This document shows, piece by piece, positions 15,419 to 22,890 of a stretch of DNA of 31,402 nucleotides. Numbering within the stretch: position 1 is the stretch's first letter; the number at the start of each line of letters is the position of its first letter. Position numbers and translations under genes: made by a program. A model generated the notes under the pieces. That model saw only the letters and a list, made by a program, of their open reading frames with translations, made no database searches and was not told where the DNA came from. The stretch comes from a virus. Where the stretch lies: positions 1 to 31,402 of IMG/VR virus record IMGVR_UViG_3300042505_000227, one strand, 5' to 3'.

Positions 15419-16049
15419 GCCATGAACGACCGCGCGTTGTTAGGAATGAATCGGACGTGGAAAAGCAACCATAAGTTCGAAGCAATTCTTCAGCTTTTGG
15501 AATGTTGTCTTTTGCAAGCTTGACGTTGTCACCTTTGCGAATCAATTCAGGTGAATTCATGTTAAGGTAAATTGATTTGATGAAATGGTTGTATCGTTGC
15601 CATTCGATTAGTTCAAAGATTTCAAGCAACTTGTCCGAATCCATTAACACTGGCGAATGTGTTTCGAAATTCCACAACGGGCGGTCATAATACTTTAAAA
15701 ATTCAATCGTGTTGAACATGGCTTCACGATAGTGCGAAGGGTGTCGTGGATTCAATTCGAATTCACCAACATGAATGGGAATGTCGGCGCGAAGTTTTGG
15801 CGTGATATAAAAGTCGTCGTTCATGTAGATGAATGAACCACCACGTTCACGGGCAAACGTCAACATTTTATTCGTCACGTCCGAACCACGAATGTTGTTC
15901 AATTGTGGACATGGAATGTTGTCAATGGTTGCGACCTTGTCACCAACGGTAACGATGTTGGCTTCAGGGAACGACATCCGAATGAATCGGATTGATTGTT
16001 GAATGTCGAAGTCATCGCGACTTCGTCGGTAGGGGAATACAAATGTCAT
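15387..16049 (-). CDS. Stealth-like glycosyltransferase, the only minus-strand gene
   Basis: The 220-residue product starts FVFPYRRSRDDFDIQQSIRF and contains GGSFIYMNDDFYI at 71-83. The NDDF motif at 77-80 after a hydrophobic strand is like the Stealth family of sugar-phosphate transferases and related GT-A enzymes. Basic and aromatic residues dominate the C-terminal half. It is convergent with, and overlaps by 32 bases, the tape measure gene, and diverges from the protease gene 26 bases away. On its strand, TAATTTTG lies four bases before the ATG, a perfect -7 box, so it has its own promoter. This independent unit is moron-like and may modify host surface or virion glycans. Confidence 0.72.
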   Translation of the reverse strand: MTFVFPYRRSRDDFDIQQSIRFIRMSFPEANIVTVGDKVATIDNIPCPQLNNIRGSDVTNKMLTFARERGGSFIYMNDDFYITPKLRADIPIHVGEFELNPRHPSHYREAMFNTIEFLKYYDRPLWNFETHSPVLMDSDKLLEIFELIEWQRYNHFIKSIYLNMNSPELIRKGDNVKLAKDNIPKAEELLRTYGCFSTSDSFLTTRGRSWLKNLFWIPEV

Positions 16050-16068
16050 CGAACAAAATTACATAATA
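16050..16068 (+). promoter_or_regulatory. Putative late promoter motif, copy 2 (protease)
   Basis: CGAACAAAATTACATAATA matches the other two late-motif copies at 15 of 19 positions, keeping CGAACAA and ACATAATA. It fills most of the 26-base gap between divergent genes and contains the reverse complement of the minus-strand -7 box, so the two promoters physically overlap. Confidence 0.55.
16054..16061 (-). promoter_or_regulatory. -7 box of the minus-strand glycosyltransferase gene
   Basis: Read on the minus strand this is TAATTTTG, a perfect TAnnTTTG element. The four bases TTCG follow and then the ATG whose first base is at 16049. The transcript should therefore begin at or next to the start codon. 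Only a T-run is seen at the expected -33 position. Confidence 0.6.
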
Positions 16069-16078
16069 TAGTAACATG
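16064..16078 (+). promoter_or_regulatory. Promoter-like box abutting the protease start codon
   Basis: TAATATAG at 16064-16071 is followed by TAAC and the ATG at 16076, the same four-base spacing seen before the genes at 3384 and 19388. It overlaps the 3' end of late motif copy 2. No clear -33 TTTG is present, so recognition may rely on the upstream CGAACAA half. Confidence 0.5.
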
Positions 16079-16981
16079 AAAAAAGATTTACCAGTTTACG
16101 AAATCATGATTGATTTGAACGATCCAGAAACAACGGTGTCGTTCAATTCGTTGGTCGAATTTCCAGCGCATGAAAAGAACTTCGAAATGTTCGGAAAGAA
16201 GGTCAAGTACGAATTCAACGAAGAACAACAAGTCATCACCGGGATTGCGATTTCAGCGGACACACCGATTTATCGTTACGACGAAGAAGCGAAAGAAGAA
16301 TACTACGTTGTTTTTACGAAGGACGCCATTCGAAACATCGTGTTCGATTACGCGCGTCGAAACAATTTTAACAACGTGAATCTTGACCACAATCCGCACA
16401 AGGTCGTTGACGGGGTGTTCATGATTATGAGTTACCAGATTGACAATGAACGTGGATTCACCGCGCCTGAACGATTCAAGGACGCGAACGACGGTTCATG
16501 GTTGGTGTCTTATAAAGTTACTGACAAGGCGTTGTTTGAAAAAGCGAAGAACGGTGAATTCAATGGCTTCAGTATTGAAGGTGTTTTTACGTTGCTTGAA
16601 ACGGACAAGACCAAGGAATCGGAATTCGAAGCAATCTTGAAAGAGGTTCAATTGTGGCGACGCAACATCGAACGAATCCGAATGTTCAATGACTATCCTG
16701 AAGCGGTATCGAATAACGCGAAACGTGGAATCGAATTGAATGAAAAGAACGGGAACAAATGTGCAACGCGTGTCGGTCGTTTACGCGCAACGACCTTAGC
16801 GAATCGTGACACCGTATCGGTTGCCATAATCAAAAGAATGTATTCGTACTTGTCACGCGCTGAAGCTTATTACAACGAAAGCGACACGTCGGCTTGTGGA
16901 ACGATTTCATTCTTGTTGTGGGGTGGCAAAGCTGGACTTCGTTGGTCGGAATCTAAATTGAAAGAACTTGGTGAAATCTAA
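16076..16981 (+). CDS. Prohead protease (XkdF/S78-like) with C-terminal extra domain
   Basis: Residues 1-175 match XkdF-type head maturation proteases: VSFNSLVEFPAHEKNF, then ITGIAISADTPIYR, NLDHN with the catalytic His105, and GEFNGFSIEG with the nucleophile Ser166. These proteases cut scaffold and capsid N-termini after assembly. Residues about 205-300 form a second domain, AKRGIELNEKNGNKCATRVG, then TLANRDTVSVAIIKRMYSYLSR and LLWGGKAGLRW. It resembles a small domain found attached to various phage head proteins (VG-x2-RA-x2-LA, then LLWGG-x-AG-x-W). The gene is followed by the scaffold-like and capsid genes. Confidence 0.85.
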   Translation: MKKDLPVYEIMIDLNDPETTVSFNSLVEFPAHEKNFEMFGKKVKYEFNEEQQVITGIAISADTPIYRYDEEAKEEYYVVFTKDAIRNIVFDYARRNNFNNVNLDHNPHKVVDGVFMIMSYQIDNERGFTAPERFKDANDGSWLVSYKVTDKALFEKAKNGEFNGFSIEGVFTLLETDKTKESEFEAILKEVQLWRRNIERIRMFNDYPEAVSNNAKRGIELNEKNGNKCATRVGRLRATTLANRDTVSVAIIKRMYSYLSRAEAYYNESDTSACGTISFLLWGGKAGLRWSESKLKELGEI

Positions 16982-16986
16982 ATTTT

Positions 16987-17005
16987 CGAACAAGAAAACA
17001 TAATA
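16987..17005 (+). promoter_or_regulatory. Putative late promoter motif, copy 3 (scaffold/capsid)
   Basis: CGAACAAGAAAACATAATA lies in the short gap after the protease gene, ending 13 bases before the ATG of the scaffold-like gene. It is 18 of 19 identical to copy 1 at 5449-5467. The gap is otherwise A-rich. Confidence 0.65.
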
Positions 17006-17018
17006 TAAAAAACACTAC

Positions 17019-17759
17019 ATGAACGCATACGAAAAAGTAATGAAGGAACTTGGGAAAATCAAATCCATGTTCGAAACGGCAACCGAACAAACGTTCGAGA
17101 CGGCAACTTTATTAGACGGTGAAACGACCATTGAATTTGATTCACTTGAAGCTGGTCAACAAGTTTTCATCGTAACCGACGAAGGTCGAATTCCTGCACC
17201 TGAAGGAACACACGCACTTGGTGGCGATTACACTGGTGTAACAATCACCGTGGACGCTGACGGATTCATTTCCGAAGTTACTGACGAACGTGGAAATGAA
17301 GAAGTAACAACCGAAGAAACCAGCGCGGAATTTGAAGCGGTGTCCGCTGACATTTTACCAGCTGTACTTGAAGGGGTAACGGAAATAATCGCGAGCGAAC
17401 TTGGTCTTGAAATGGGACAAGCTTACGACGTTGCAAGCGCCGTGATAACAAAGATAAACGAAATGACTTCAAGCGAAGAAACTGAAGCGGTCGAGGAATC
17501 AATGTCCGCTGAAGCAATTGAAGGAATAATCAATGGAAAACTTTCAACCTTGACAACTACTTTCGAAGCGGTTGTTGAAAGCTTGAAAAGTATTTCCGAC
17601 GACAACGCGTCACTTCGAAATGAAATTGCGTCTTTGAAAGCTGACTTCGAAAGCTTCAAGGCGATGCCGTCGAACGAAACAAAAGAAAACGAGAAATTTT
17701 CAAGAGCTGGCAACTTGACTGCCAAACAACAATTTTTGAAACAATATAAAAACCTATAA
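17019..17759 (+). CDS. Scaffold-like capsid assembly protein
   Basis: The 246-residue protein is strongly acidic (many E and D, few R). It has an N-terminal beta module (TATLLDGETTIEFDSLEAGQ...VFIVTDEGRIPAPEGTH) similar to one found before capsid genes in Bacteroidota phages. An acidic linker follows, and then a coiled coil (VESLKSISDDNASLRNEIAS, about 185-205) ending in a basic tail, KQQFLKQYKNL. Coiled coil plus basic tail between protease and capsid genes is the classic scaffold layout; the protease encoded upstream would remove it. Confidence 0.75.
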   Translation: MNAYEKVMKELGKIKSMFETATEQTFETATLLDGETTIEFDSLEAGQQVFIVTDEGRIPAPEGTHALGGDYTGVTITVDADGFISEVTDERGNEEVTTEETSAEFEAVSADILPAVLEGVTEIIASELGLEMGQAYDVASAVITKINEMTSSEETEAVEESMSAEAIEGIINGKLSTLTTTFEAVVESLKSISDDNASLRNEIASLKADFESFKAMPSNETKENEKFSRAGNLTAKQQFLKQYKNL

Positions 17760-17761
17760 AA

Positions 17762-18721
17762 ATGTCTATTAAAAAGTACGTAAAATCAAACTTCGACTAT
17801 AATGTCGCTGGTCTACAACCATACGTTGACGAACAACGTGAAGACCTTATTCATCGTTCCGTAACTGAAGCTCAAACCCTTCAGTATATCGCGATTCAAC
17901 AAGGAATCAAAGGAAGCGAAGAATTAAAATTGCTTAACGATTCAATCGTTTACCAAACTGGTGATTGTTCAATGTCACCTTCAGGCGACACAATCTTCAC
18001 GGATCGTGCGATTGCTGTTGAAACAATCGGTTACTTAAAAAGATTTTGTCAAAAAGACCTTGCAGGGTTCTGGACGCAACTTGCGCTTCGTCCGGGTGCA
18101 ATGGCTGAAGACAAGACGTTGCCATTCGAGCAAATCTTAATTAACTATCTTTTAGAGTTACACGCGTTCGAATTAGAAAAATTAATTTGGCAAGGTAACA
18201 AAGCTTCAGGTTCAGGCAACTTGGCTTTCATGAATGGATTCAATCAATTCTTAACCGTTGCGAATGGTTGTGTTGACTTGAATACTTCAGGTGCTACGTC
18301 AATCGATGCAACCAACGCTTTTGATATTTTCTACGAAGCGTTTACCAACACACCGTCGAACATCGCTGAAGGTGCTGATTTCATTTGTTTCACTGGTCGC
18401 GAGAATTTCAACTTCTTATTAAAGAACTTGGTTGACTTGAACTTGTACAACTACAATCCAACACAAATCGCGACTTTGAGCGAATTGCTTTTACCGGGAA
18501 CAAACATGCGTGTTGTTAAGGTAAACGGATTGAACGGAACGACTAAAATATATACTGGTCGCGCTTCACATTTCTTCTTCGGAACTGACTTGTCAAGTGA
18601 CTTCGAATCATACGACTTGTGGTATTCTTTCGATGACGATGTGATTTATTTACGTTCTAAATTCCGCGCTGGTGTTCAAGTACCTTTCTTGAATCAAGTC
18701 GGAACATACGAAGGACTATAA
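17762..18721 (+). CDS. Major capsid protein
   Basis: This 319-residue protein lies directly after the protease and scaffold genes. Features consistent with a HK97-fold capsid protein are the helical N-terminal arm (SVTEAQTLQYIAIQQGIKGS), the long central helix region (LPFEQILINYLLELHAFELEKLIWQG), and the late beta block NMRVVKVNGLNG...HFFFGTDLSSDFESYDLWYSFDDDVIYLRSKFRAGVQVPF. That C-terminal pattern, with a tag-like strand and a charged FRAGVQV end, is usual for Bacteroidota-phage capsid proteins. Codons are the most regular in the genome, fitting high expression. A hairpin follows at 18736. Confidence 0.88.
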   Translation: MSIKKYVKSNFDYNVAGLQPYVDEQREDLIHRSVTEAQTLQYIAIQQGIKGSEELKLLNDSIVYQTGDCSMSPSGDTIFTDRAIAVETIGYLKRFCQKDLAGFWTQLALRPGAMAEDKTLPFEQILINYLLELHAFELEKLIWQGNKASGSGNLAFMNGFNQFLTVANGCVDLNTSGATSIDATNAFDIFYEAFTNTPSNIAEGADFICFTGRENFNFLLKNLVDLNLYNYNPTQIATLSELLLPGTNMRVVKVNGLNGTTKIYTGRASHFFFGTDLSSDFESYDLWYSFDDDVIYLRSKFRAGVQVPFLNQVGTYEGL

Positions 18722-18735
18722 TCAACAAAATTAAC

Positions 18736-18760
18736 GGCGCATTTCGGTGCGCCATTTGTT
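18736..18760 (+). terminator. Hairpin after the capsid gene
   Basis: GGCGCA at 18736-18741 pairs perfectly with TGCGCC at 18748-18753 around a TTTCGG loop, then ATTTGTT follows. The stem is strong but the T-tract is short, so it may be a partial terminator or a 3'-end stabiliser that sets capsid mRNA above downstream genes. Confidence 0.6.
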
Positions 18761-18782
18761 AAACTTAAAAAAATAAAAAATT

Positions 18783-19319
18783 ATGTCTTGTAATATGACA
18801 ACCGGGTACAACGACAGAACGTGTACCAACGGGAAAGGCGGAATCAAATCGGTGTTGTTGTTCCCTTTGGGTGCGGTTTCAGGTGCGATTGTTTCGCCAT
18901 TAACAAATGAATTGACTTCGATCACCGTAACTGGTGAAACATTCCTTTACAAATTAAAGTCAAATTTATCAAGTTACACCGCACCAGTTCGCGTTGACAA
19001 AAACAACGGAACACTTTGGTATGAACATGAACTTTCAATGATCCTTGCAAGCGATTCAAAAGAACTTCGCGCGGAAATTCACTTACTTGCACAAAACGAA
19101 TGTGTTTGTTTGGTTGAAAACGCTGACGGAACAATTGTTGCGCTTGGTCTTGGTGAAGGTCTTCAGGTTGCCGACGCGAATGAATACAGTTCAGGCGTGT
19201 TGAAAAGCGACCGAAAAGGTCACGTGATTGTAATGCGCGGAATGGAAAACGATGAAGTTCCTGACGTTGCTACAAACGTTTATACTTCATTGTTAGCACA
19301 ACAATCACCTTCAATCTAA
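18783..19319 (+). CDS. Probable major tail tube protein
   Basis: The 178-residue product begins SCNMTTGYNDRTCTNGKGGI, with cysteines and a GG turn, and continues as alternating strands: TVTGETFLYKLKSNLSSYTA, GTLWYEHELSMILASDSKEL, CVCLVENADGTIVALGLGEG, ending SDRKGHVIVMRGME. This single beta domain and its size suit a tail tube or head decoration protein. Its position right after the capsid gene and before a strong terminator indicates an abundant virion protein. I prefer tail tube because no other candidate exists in the tail module. Confidence 0.6.
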   Translation: MSCNMTTGYNDRTCTNGKGGIKSVLLFPLGAVSGAIVSPLTNELTSITVTGETFLYKLKSNLSSYTAPVRVDKNNGTLWYEHELSMILASDSKELRAEIHLLAQNECVCLVENADGTIVALGLGEGLQVADANEYSSGVLKSDRKGHVIVMRGMENDEVPDVATNVYTSLLAQQSPSI

Positions 19320-19342
19320 TTTTAACTACCACAATTTTAAGG

Positions 19343-19372
19343 GGGATGGGCGTTGTCCCGTCCCTTTTTTTT
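19343..19372 (+). terminator. Rho-independent terminator after the tail tube gene
   Basis: GGGATGGG at 19343-19350 pairs with CCCGTCCC at 19357-19364 (one G-U pair) around a CGTTGT loop, followed by eight T at 19365-19372. This is a textbook intrinsic terminator ending the protease-capsid-tail tube operon. Confidence 0.92.
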
Positions 19373-19390
19373 GTTTAATTTAGTCGCATG
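19353..19390 (+). promoter_or_regulatory. Promoter abutting the start codon at 19388
   Basis: TTG at 19353-19355, inside the terminator loop, is followed after 20 bases by TAATTTAG at 19376-19383. TCGC and then ATG at 19388 come next. The -7 box and its four-base distance to ATG match the promoter at 3372 nearly base for base (TCGC versus TCAC). It restarts transcription right after the terminator and predicts a leaderless message. Confidence 0.7.
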
Positions 19391-19630
19391 GAAATAAAAA
19401 AAGAATTTATCGGTTGCAAATGTTGGTCACCAACGCTTGAACGATACGTCAAAATTGAAGCTGACAAAGGTGAAATGTATTTGTCGCTTGGAATTTTAGA
19501 CATTTACGAATTTGAAAAACCGAACCTTGTAAAAAAAGAGAATGTTAAAAATACAAAGAAACGGAACAACACCGCTGGTGGTGACGGTGACGGAACTGAC
19601 AACAATTCCGAATCCGAATTACTTATTTGA
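19388..19630 (+). CDS. Small hypothetical protein before the portal module
   Basis: This 80-residue protein has a structured N-terminus (IKKEFIGCKCWSPTLERYVKI, KGEMYLSLGILDIYEF) and a disordered, basic then acidic tail (KKRNNTAGGDGDGTDNNSES). It has a predicted leaderless promoter and overlaps the next gene by 89 bases. The N-terminal pattern looks like a small structural protein found near connector genes in related phages, but I cannot name it. Confidence 0.7.
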   Translation: MEIKKEFIGCKCWSPTLERYVKIEADKGEMYLSLGILDIYEFEKPNLVKKENVKNTKKRNNTAGGDGDGTDNNSESELLI

Positions 19631-19910
19631 ATTCATTCATGAACAATCGTTCAACACGCAAACGTGTGTCTTGAACAACATTTCACAAGGAATTCCAAGA
19701 TACGATGAATTCGTGTTGATTGACGGCGTTGATGTTACTTTCATTTACGACGGCTTTTACATTTACAACATTTATCAACAATCTTCACCAGCGAATCTTG
19801 ATCCAGCGCAATCACAAGGATTGGTTGAAACTGGACGCGCTCACGTGATTGAAGCGGATTCACCAAGTTACGAATACGATTCACCGATTTATTTCAATAT
19901 ATATGAATAA
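19542..19910 (+). CDS. Conserved virion-associated protein, unnamed
   Basis: The 122-residue beta-rich protein starts LKIQRNGTTPLVVTVTELTT and ends with FYIYNIYQQSSPANLDP...LVETGRAHVIE. The pattern Y-x-IY-x-Q-x-S-x2-NLDP and the LVE-x-GR step recur in a conserved group from Bacteroidota phages located beside the portal gene. The 89-base overlap with the upstream gene is unusual for this genome but falls in that gene's disordered tail. A connector or tail-attachment role is an inference from position. Confidence 0.72.
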   Translation: MLKIQRNGTTPLVVTVTELTTIPNPNYLFEFIHEQSFNTQTCVLNNISQGIPRYDEFVLIDGVDVTFIYDGFYIYNIYQQSSPANLDPAQSQGLVETGRAHVIEADSPSYEYDSPIYFNIYE

Positions 19911-21669
19911 CAAAATTACTTCTTTGTCTTTTCGAAAGGAATTTATCAAACCTGAAGAAGAAAAAGACCGTTCACTCGGATTTACGAAATGGGGTAAAAA
20001 GAACGACTATCCGTTTTTCTTGGTTGACCTTTACAATGGTTCAGCTTATCACCAAGGAATCCTGAAAAACAAAACTTTTTACATTGCTGGCGGTGGTCTT
20101 GAAATCGTTTCTGGAATGGTTCAACCATTCATCGACAACAAATGGTCCGACTTCGACATGAATGAAATCGCTGAACGACTGGCGTTCGACCAAGAATTGT
20201 TCGGCGGAATGGCGGTCAAAGGAACTTGGAACAAGGAACAAACGAAGGTTGTAATGTGGGAACACATTCCGATTGACATGATTCGCGCGTCGGTTGATGA
20301 AAGAACCTATTTTATTTCCGACGACTGGTTGGCATTGAATCAATCACCTGAAAAAACAAACCTTCGAATTTTACCAGCTTACGACAAGGACAACCGAACT
20401 GGTTCATTCATTCTTTACTACAAAGAACCGCACCTTCGCGGTCGAAAAGAATTAGGTGTATATCCTAAACCGTCTTATTATGGCGGAATCACCGCGATTC
20501 AAACCGACGTGGACATTTCAAAATTTCACATGTACGAATTGCAAAACGGATTCAAGTCCGGGACGCTTATCAACTTTCCTTCAGGTTATCCAGAAACAAC
20601 CGAAGAATTGAATCGACTGAAGGACAATGTCAAAGGTCGGTCACAATCGGTCGAAGACGCTGGTGAAATCATTTTGACATTCTCGAATGGTCAAGACGAA
20701 GCGCCGACGGTCATGTCTTTGAATGGTAACAACCTTGACCAAAGATATTTAGCGACTGAAAAAAGCGTGCAACAAAACATCCTTGTGGCGCACGCGATTA
20801 CTTCACCGCAATTATTCGGTGTACGTCTTGAAGGTTCATTCAATTCAGCTGAAAGCGGTGATTTATTCAACATTTTCAAAGCGACTTACGTCAACACAAA
20901 GCAAAGACGAATTGAATGGATGCTGAATTTAATGCTTGAACTTGGTGGTTATATTGGTCAAGTTAAACTTCGTGACGTTGATCCATTGCCGAAGGACGTT
21001 CCGACACCAGCAATCACAACACCGACACCGATTGTTCAGTCATGTCACAACAACAACTTCAGCAACGACGAAATAAAGGTGTTCGAACAATTCGGTGAAT
21101 CAAATGACAAGTTCATCGTGATTCATTCCGAAGCGATTGAATGGGACACACCAAGCGAACAAGTATTTTCACGAAGTAAACAACTATTTGACAAGGTTGG
21201 CGAAATTTCAGCGACGTTGACTGGCGCCGACAAGGACGTTTTGAAATTACTTTCCGACGGTGAATCAAGCGAATCAATCGCGAAGGCGTTGAACACTTCA
21301 GTCGAAGACATTGCCAAAAGAATTGCGACGCTTCGTGAACTTGAAATACTTACCAAGGGGGGTGACGTCAACACGCTGGGAAAGTCAGTAATTGAAAACC
21401 TTGACATTCCGATTTCAAGGTTCGAAGTTCGTTACACTTATCGAACACGTCCGAATGTTCCTGATCCGATTACGCAATCACGCGCGTTTTGCGTGAAGCT
21501 TATCGAATTGAATCGAAGTTATTCCCGTCAAGACATTGACAACATTTCCGTTCGGGTTGACCGCGATGTGTGGCGTTACCGTGGTGGCTGGTATACAAAT
21601 CCAGACACGGGCGCGACGACACCGTTTTGCCGTCACGAATGGATTCAACAACTTGTAATTGCACAATAA
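19903..21669 (+). CDS. Portal protein with C-terminal HTH-like and MuF-like extensions
   Basis: The start is set at 19903 (MNNKITSLSFRKEF), overlapping the previous gene by eight bases; an in-frame ATG at 19849 is discarded. The 588-residue protein has a portal core at about 1-390, with GFTKWGKKNDYPFFLVDLY, AYHQGILKNKTFYIAGGG and HAITSPQLFGVRLEGSFNSA. Residues about 430-500 hold a winged-helix-like stretch (DVLKLLSDGESSESIAKALN...IATLRELEIL). The last 85 residues, SRAFCVKLIELNRSYSRQDI...GGWY...FCRHEWIQQLV, recall MuF/gp7-type tails. The portal forms the ring through which DNA enters and leaves the head. Confidence 0.83.
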   Translation: MNNKITSLSFRKEFIKPEEEKDRSLGFTKWGKKNDYPFFLVDLYNGSAYHQGILKNKTFYIAGGGLEIVSGMVQPFIDNKWSDFDMNEIAERLAFDQELFGGMAVKGTWNKEQTKVVMWEHIPIDMIRASVDERTYFISDDWLALNQSPEKTNLRILPAYDKDNRTGSFILYYKEPHLRGRKELGVYPKPSYYGGITAIQTDVDISKFHMYELQNGFKSGTLINFPSGYPETTEELNRLKDNVKGRSQSVEDAGEIILTFSNGQDEAPTVMSLNGNNLDQRYLATEKSVQQNILVAHAITSPQLFGVRLEGSFNSAESGDLFNIFKATYVNTKQRRIEWMLNLMLELGGYIGQVKLRDVDPLPKDVPTPAITTPTPIVQSCHNNNFSNDEIKVFEQFGESNDKFIVIHSEAIEWDTPSEQVFSRSKQLFDKVGEISATLTGADKDVLKLLSDGESSESIAKALNTSVEDIAKRIATLRELEILTKGGDVNTLGKSVIENLDIPISRFEVRYTYRTRPNVPDPITQSRAFCVKLIELNRSYSRQDIDNISVRVDRDVWRYRGGWYTNPDTGATTPFCRHEWIQQLVIAQ

Positions 21670-21671
21670 AT

Positions 21672-22190
21672 ATGAACTACCTACTTTCCGTCGAGAATCT
21701 TAAAAAACTTGGATTGATTCACCAAAACACCGACACGAAAATTCTCGCGGTTGCGATTCGTCGAAGTCAAGACATCCACGTTCAACCAGCGCTCGGAACA
21801 CCGCTTTACAAAGCGTTATTGTTGCGCGTTCAAAACAACACATGGTCACCGACTTATCTGACATTGATGAATGATTACGTCGTTCCTTGTTTGGTCGCTT
21901 ATGTGGACTACCGTTGCGCGTTACTATTGAATGAAAAGCTGACGAACAAAACGGTCGGACGTGTGAACGACGAAAACATTTCAGCAAACAACACACCAGA
22001 TACTTACGTTTTGCGTGACCAACTTTTGAAGGATGCACAATTTTACAAAGAACGTTTAATCGGTTTTCTTATGGACGACAACGGCGACAATTATCCTGAA
22101 TACATTGATTGTTGTGGATCACCTTCGATGTGTCATGAAAAAGTAACGAAAGACAACACTGGTTATTCGCCGTTAAATTGGATCGTATGA
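21672..22190 (+). CDS. Head-tail connector protein (DUF6712-like)
   Basis: I start at 21672 (MNYLLSVENLKKLG), two bases after the portal stop. The 172-residue helical protein shows the pattern of head-tail adaptors: IRRSQDIHVQPALGTPLYKALLLRVQ, then a middle helix region LMNDYVVPCLVAYVDYRCALLL, and a C-terminal CCGSPSMCHEK. The Q-P-x-LG-x-PLY block is typical. It would bind under the portal ring. The stop overlaps the small gene at 22187. Confidence 0.72.
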   Translation: MNYLLSVENLKKLGLIHQNTDTKILAVAIRRSQDIHVQPALGTPLYKALLLRVQNNTWSPTYLTLMNDYVVPCLVAYVDYRCALLLNEKLTNKTVGRVNDENISANNTPDTYVLRDQLLKDAQFYKERLIGFLMDDNGDNYPEYIDCCGSPSMCHEKVTKDNTGYSPLNWIV

Positions 22191-22342
22191 ATAAACGCTT
22201 TACACCAAGCAAAAAAGACATTGAAAAACTGAACAAATACCTGAAGAATGGAAAGAACGTTAAACCAGTTAATGAAGGAATTCGAAATAATTGCGACCGA
22301 ACATCGACAAATCAACAGCTTCTTTCAAGGCGACTATCTTGA
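22187..22342 (+). CDS. Small basic protein overlapping two structural genes
   Basis: This 51-residue open frame starts in an ATGA overlap with the connector gene and overlaps the next gene by 95 bases. The first 32 residues (NKRFTPSKKDIEKLNKYLKN, GKNVKPVNEGI) are basic, helical and use typical codons, while the remainder is shaped by the overlapping frame. The translational coupling and the sequence pattern support it as real; no function is known. Confidence 0.55.
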   Translation: MNKRFTPSKKDIEKLNKYLKNGKNVKPVNEGIRNNCDRTSTNQQLLSRRLS

Positions 22343-22712
22343 TGCGGTGTCACGCGACGCGATTGACTATCCTTTAATGGTTGTCACCTTACAACCGGGA
22401 CAAATTAACGACTTCGGTGTTCAGGTCAACGCAATCATTTCGATTGCTGACAAATACAACATTCAAGAATATCGTCAAATAAACGAAATTCATTCCGATT
22501 GTTTGTCCATTTGCAAAGATATTCACGTCATTTTGAAGCAATGGCGCTTCGAAGATTTCCTTGATGTCACTGGAACAATGGCGACGCAACCATTCATCAA
22601 CCGTTCACACGACGTCACGGCTGGCTGGACAATGAACATCGCGATGAACGTTTACGACAACGAAGATTGGTGTCAAATTCCTATGGACAATTATTCATTC
22701 GGCAATGATTAA
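22248..22712 (+). CDS. Tail terminator / head-tail joining-type protein
   Basis: The 154-residue protein begins with a helix (ERTLNQLMKEFEIIATEHRQI) followed by FFQGDYLDAVSRDAIDYPLM and beta strands alternating with short helices (VNAIISIADKYN, SDCLSICKDIHVILKQW). It ends with HDVTAGWTMNIAMNVYDNEDWCQIP. The D-x2-AGW-x-M-x-I block and terminal C-x-IP are a recurrent signature in Bacteroidota siphoviruses. Location after the connector suggests tail terminator or joining function. Confidence 0.65.
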   Translation: MERTLNQLMKEFEIIATEHRQINSFFQGDYLDAVSRDAIDYPLMVVTLQPGQINDFGVQVNAIISIADKYNIQEYRQINEIHSDCLSICKDIHVILKQWRFEDFLDVTGTMATQPFINRSHDVTAGWTMNIAMNVYDNEDWCQIPMDNYSFGND

Positions 22713-22890
22713 TCAAGACCACATTCGATTCATTGGAATTGCTTACTATGTTGCAAGCTTCGCAACCGCTTTGTCGTTGTGGTATAGTGATTCATTTTCC
22801 ATGATCATGTTCGGCTGGACGTTGTTTCTTTTTAATTTATATCAAATCTTTAGTGAATTACATGACAATCAAATGAACAATGAAAACTAA
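22705..22890 (+). CDS. Small membrane protein before the holin
   Basis: The 61-residue protein has two hydrophobic segments (about 8-25 and 31-48) with a short polar loop and a charged tail (ELHDNQMNNEN). It overlaps the joining protein by eight bases and the holin by 11. As a second small membrane protein next to the holin it may be an antiholin or pinholin-like partner, but this is inferred from position only. Confidence 0.65.
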   Translation: MINQDHIRFIGIAYYVASFATALSLWYSDSFSMIMFGWTLFLFNLYQIFSELHDNQMNNEN

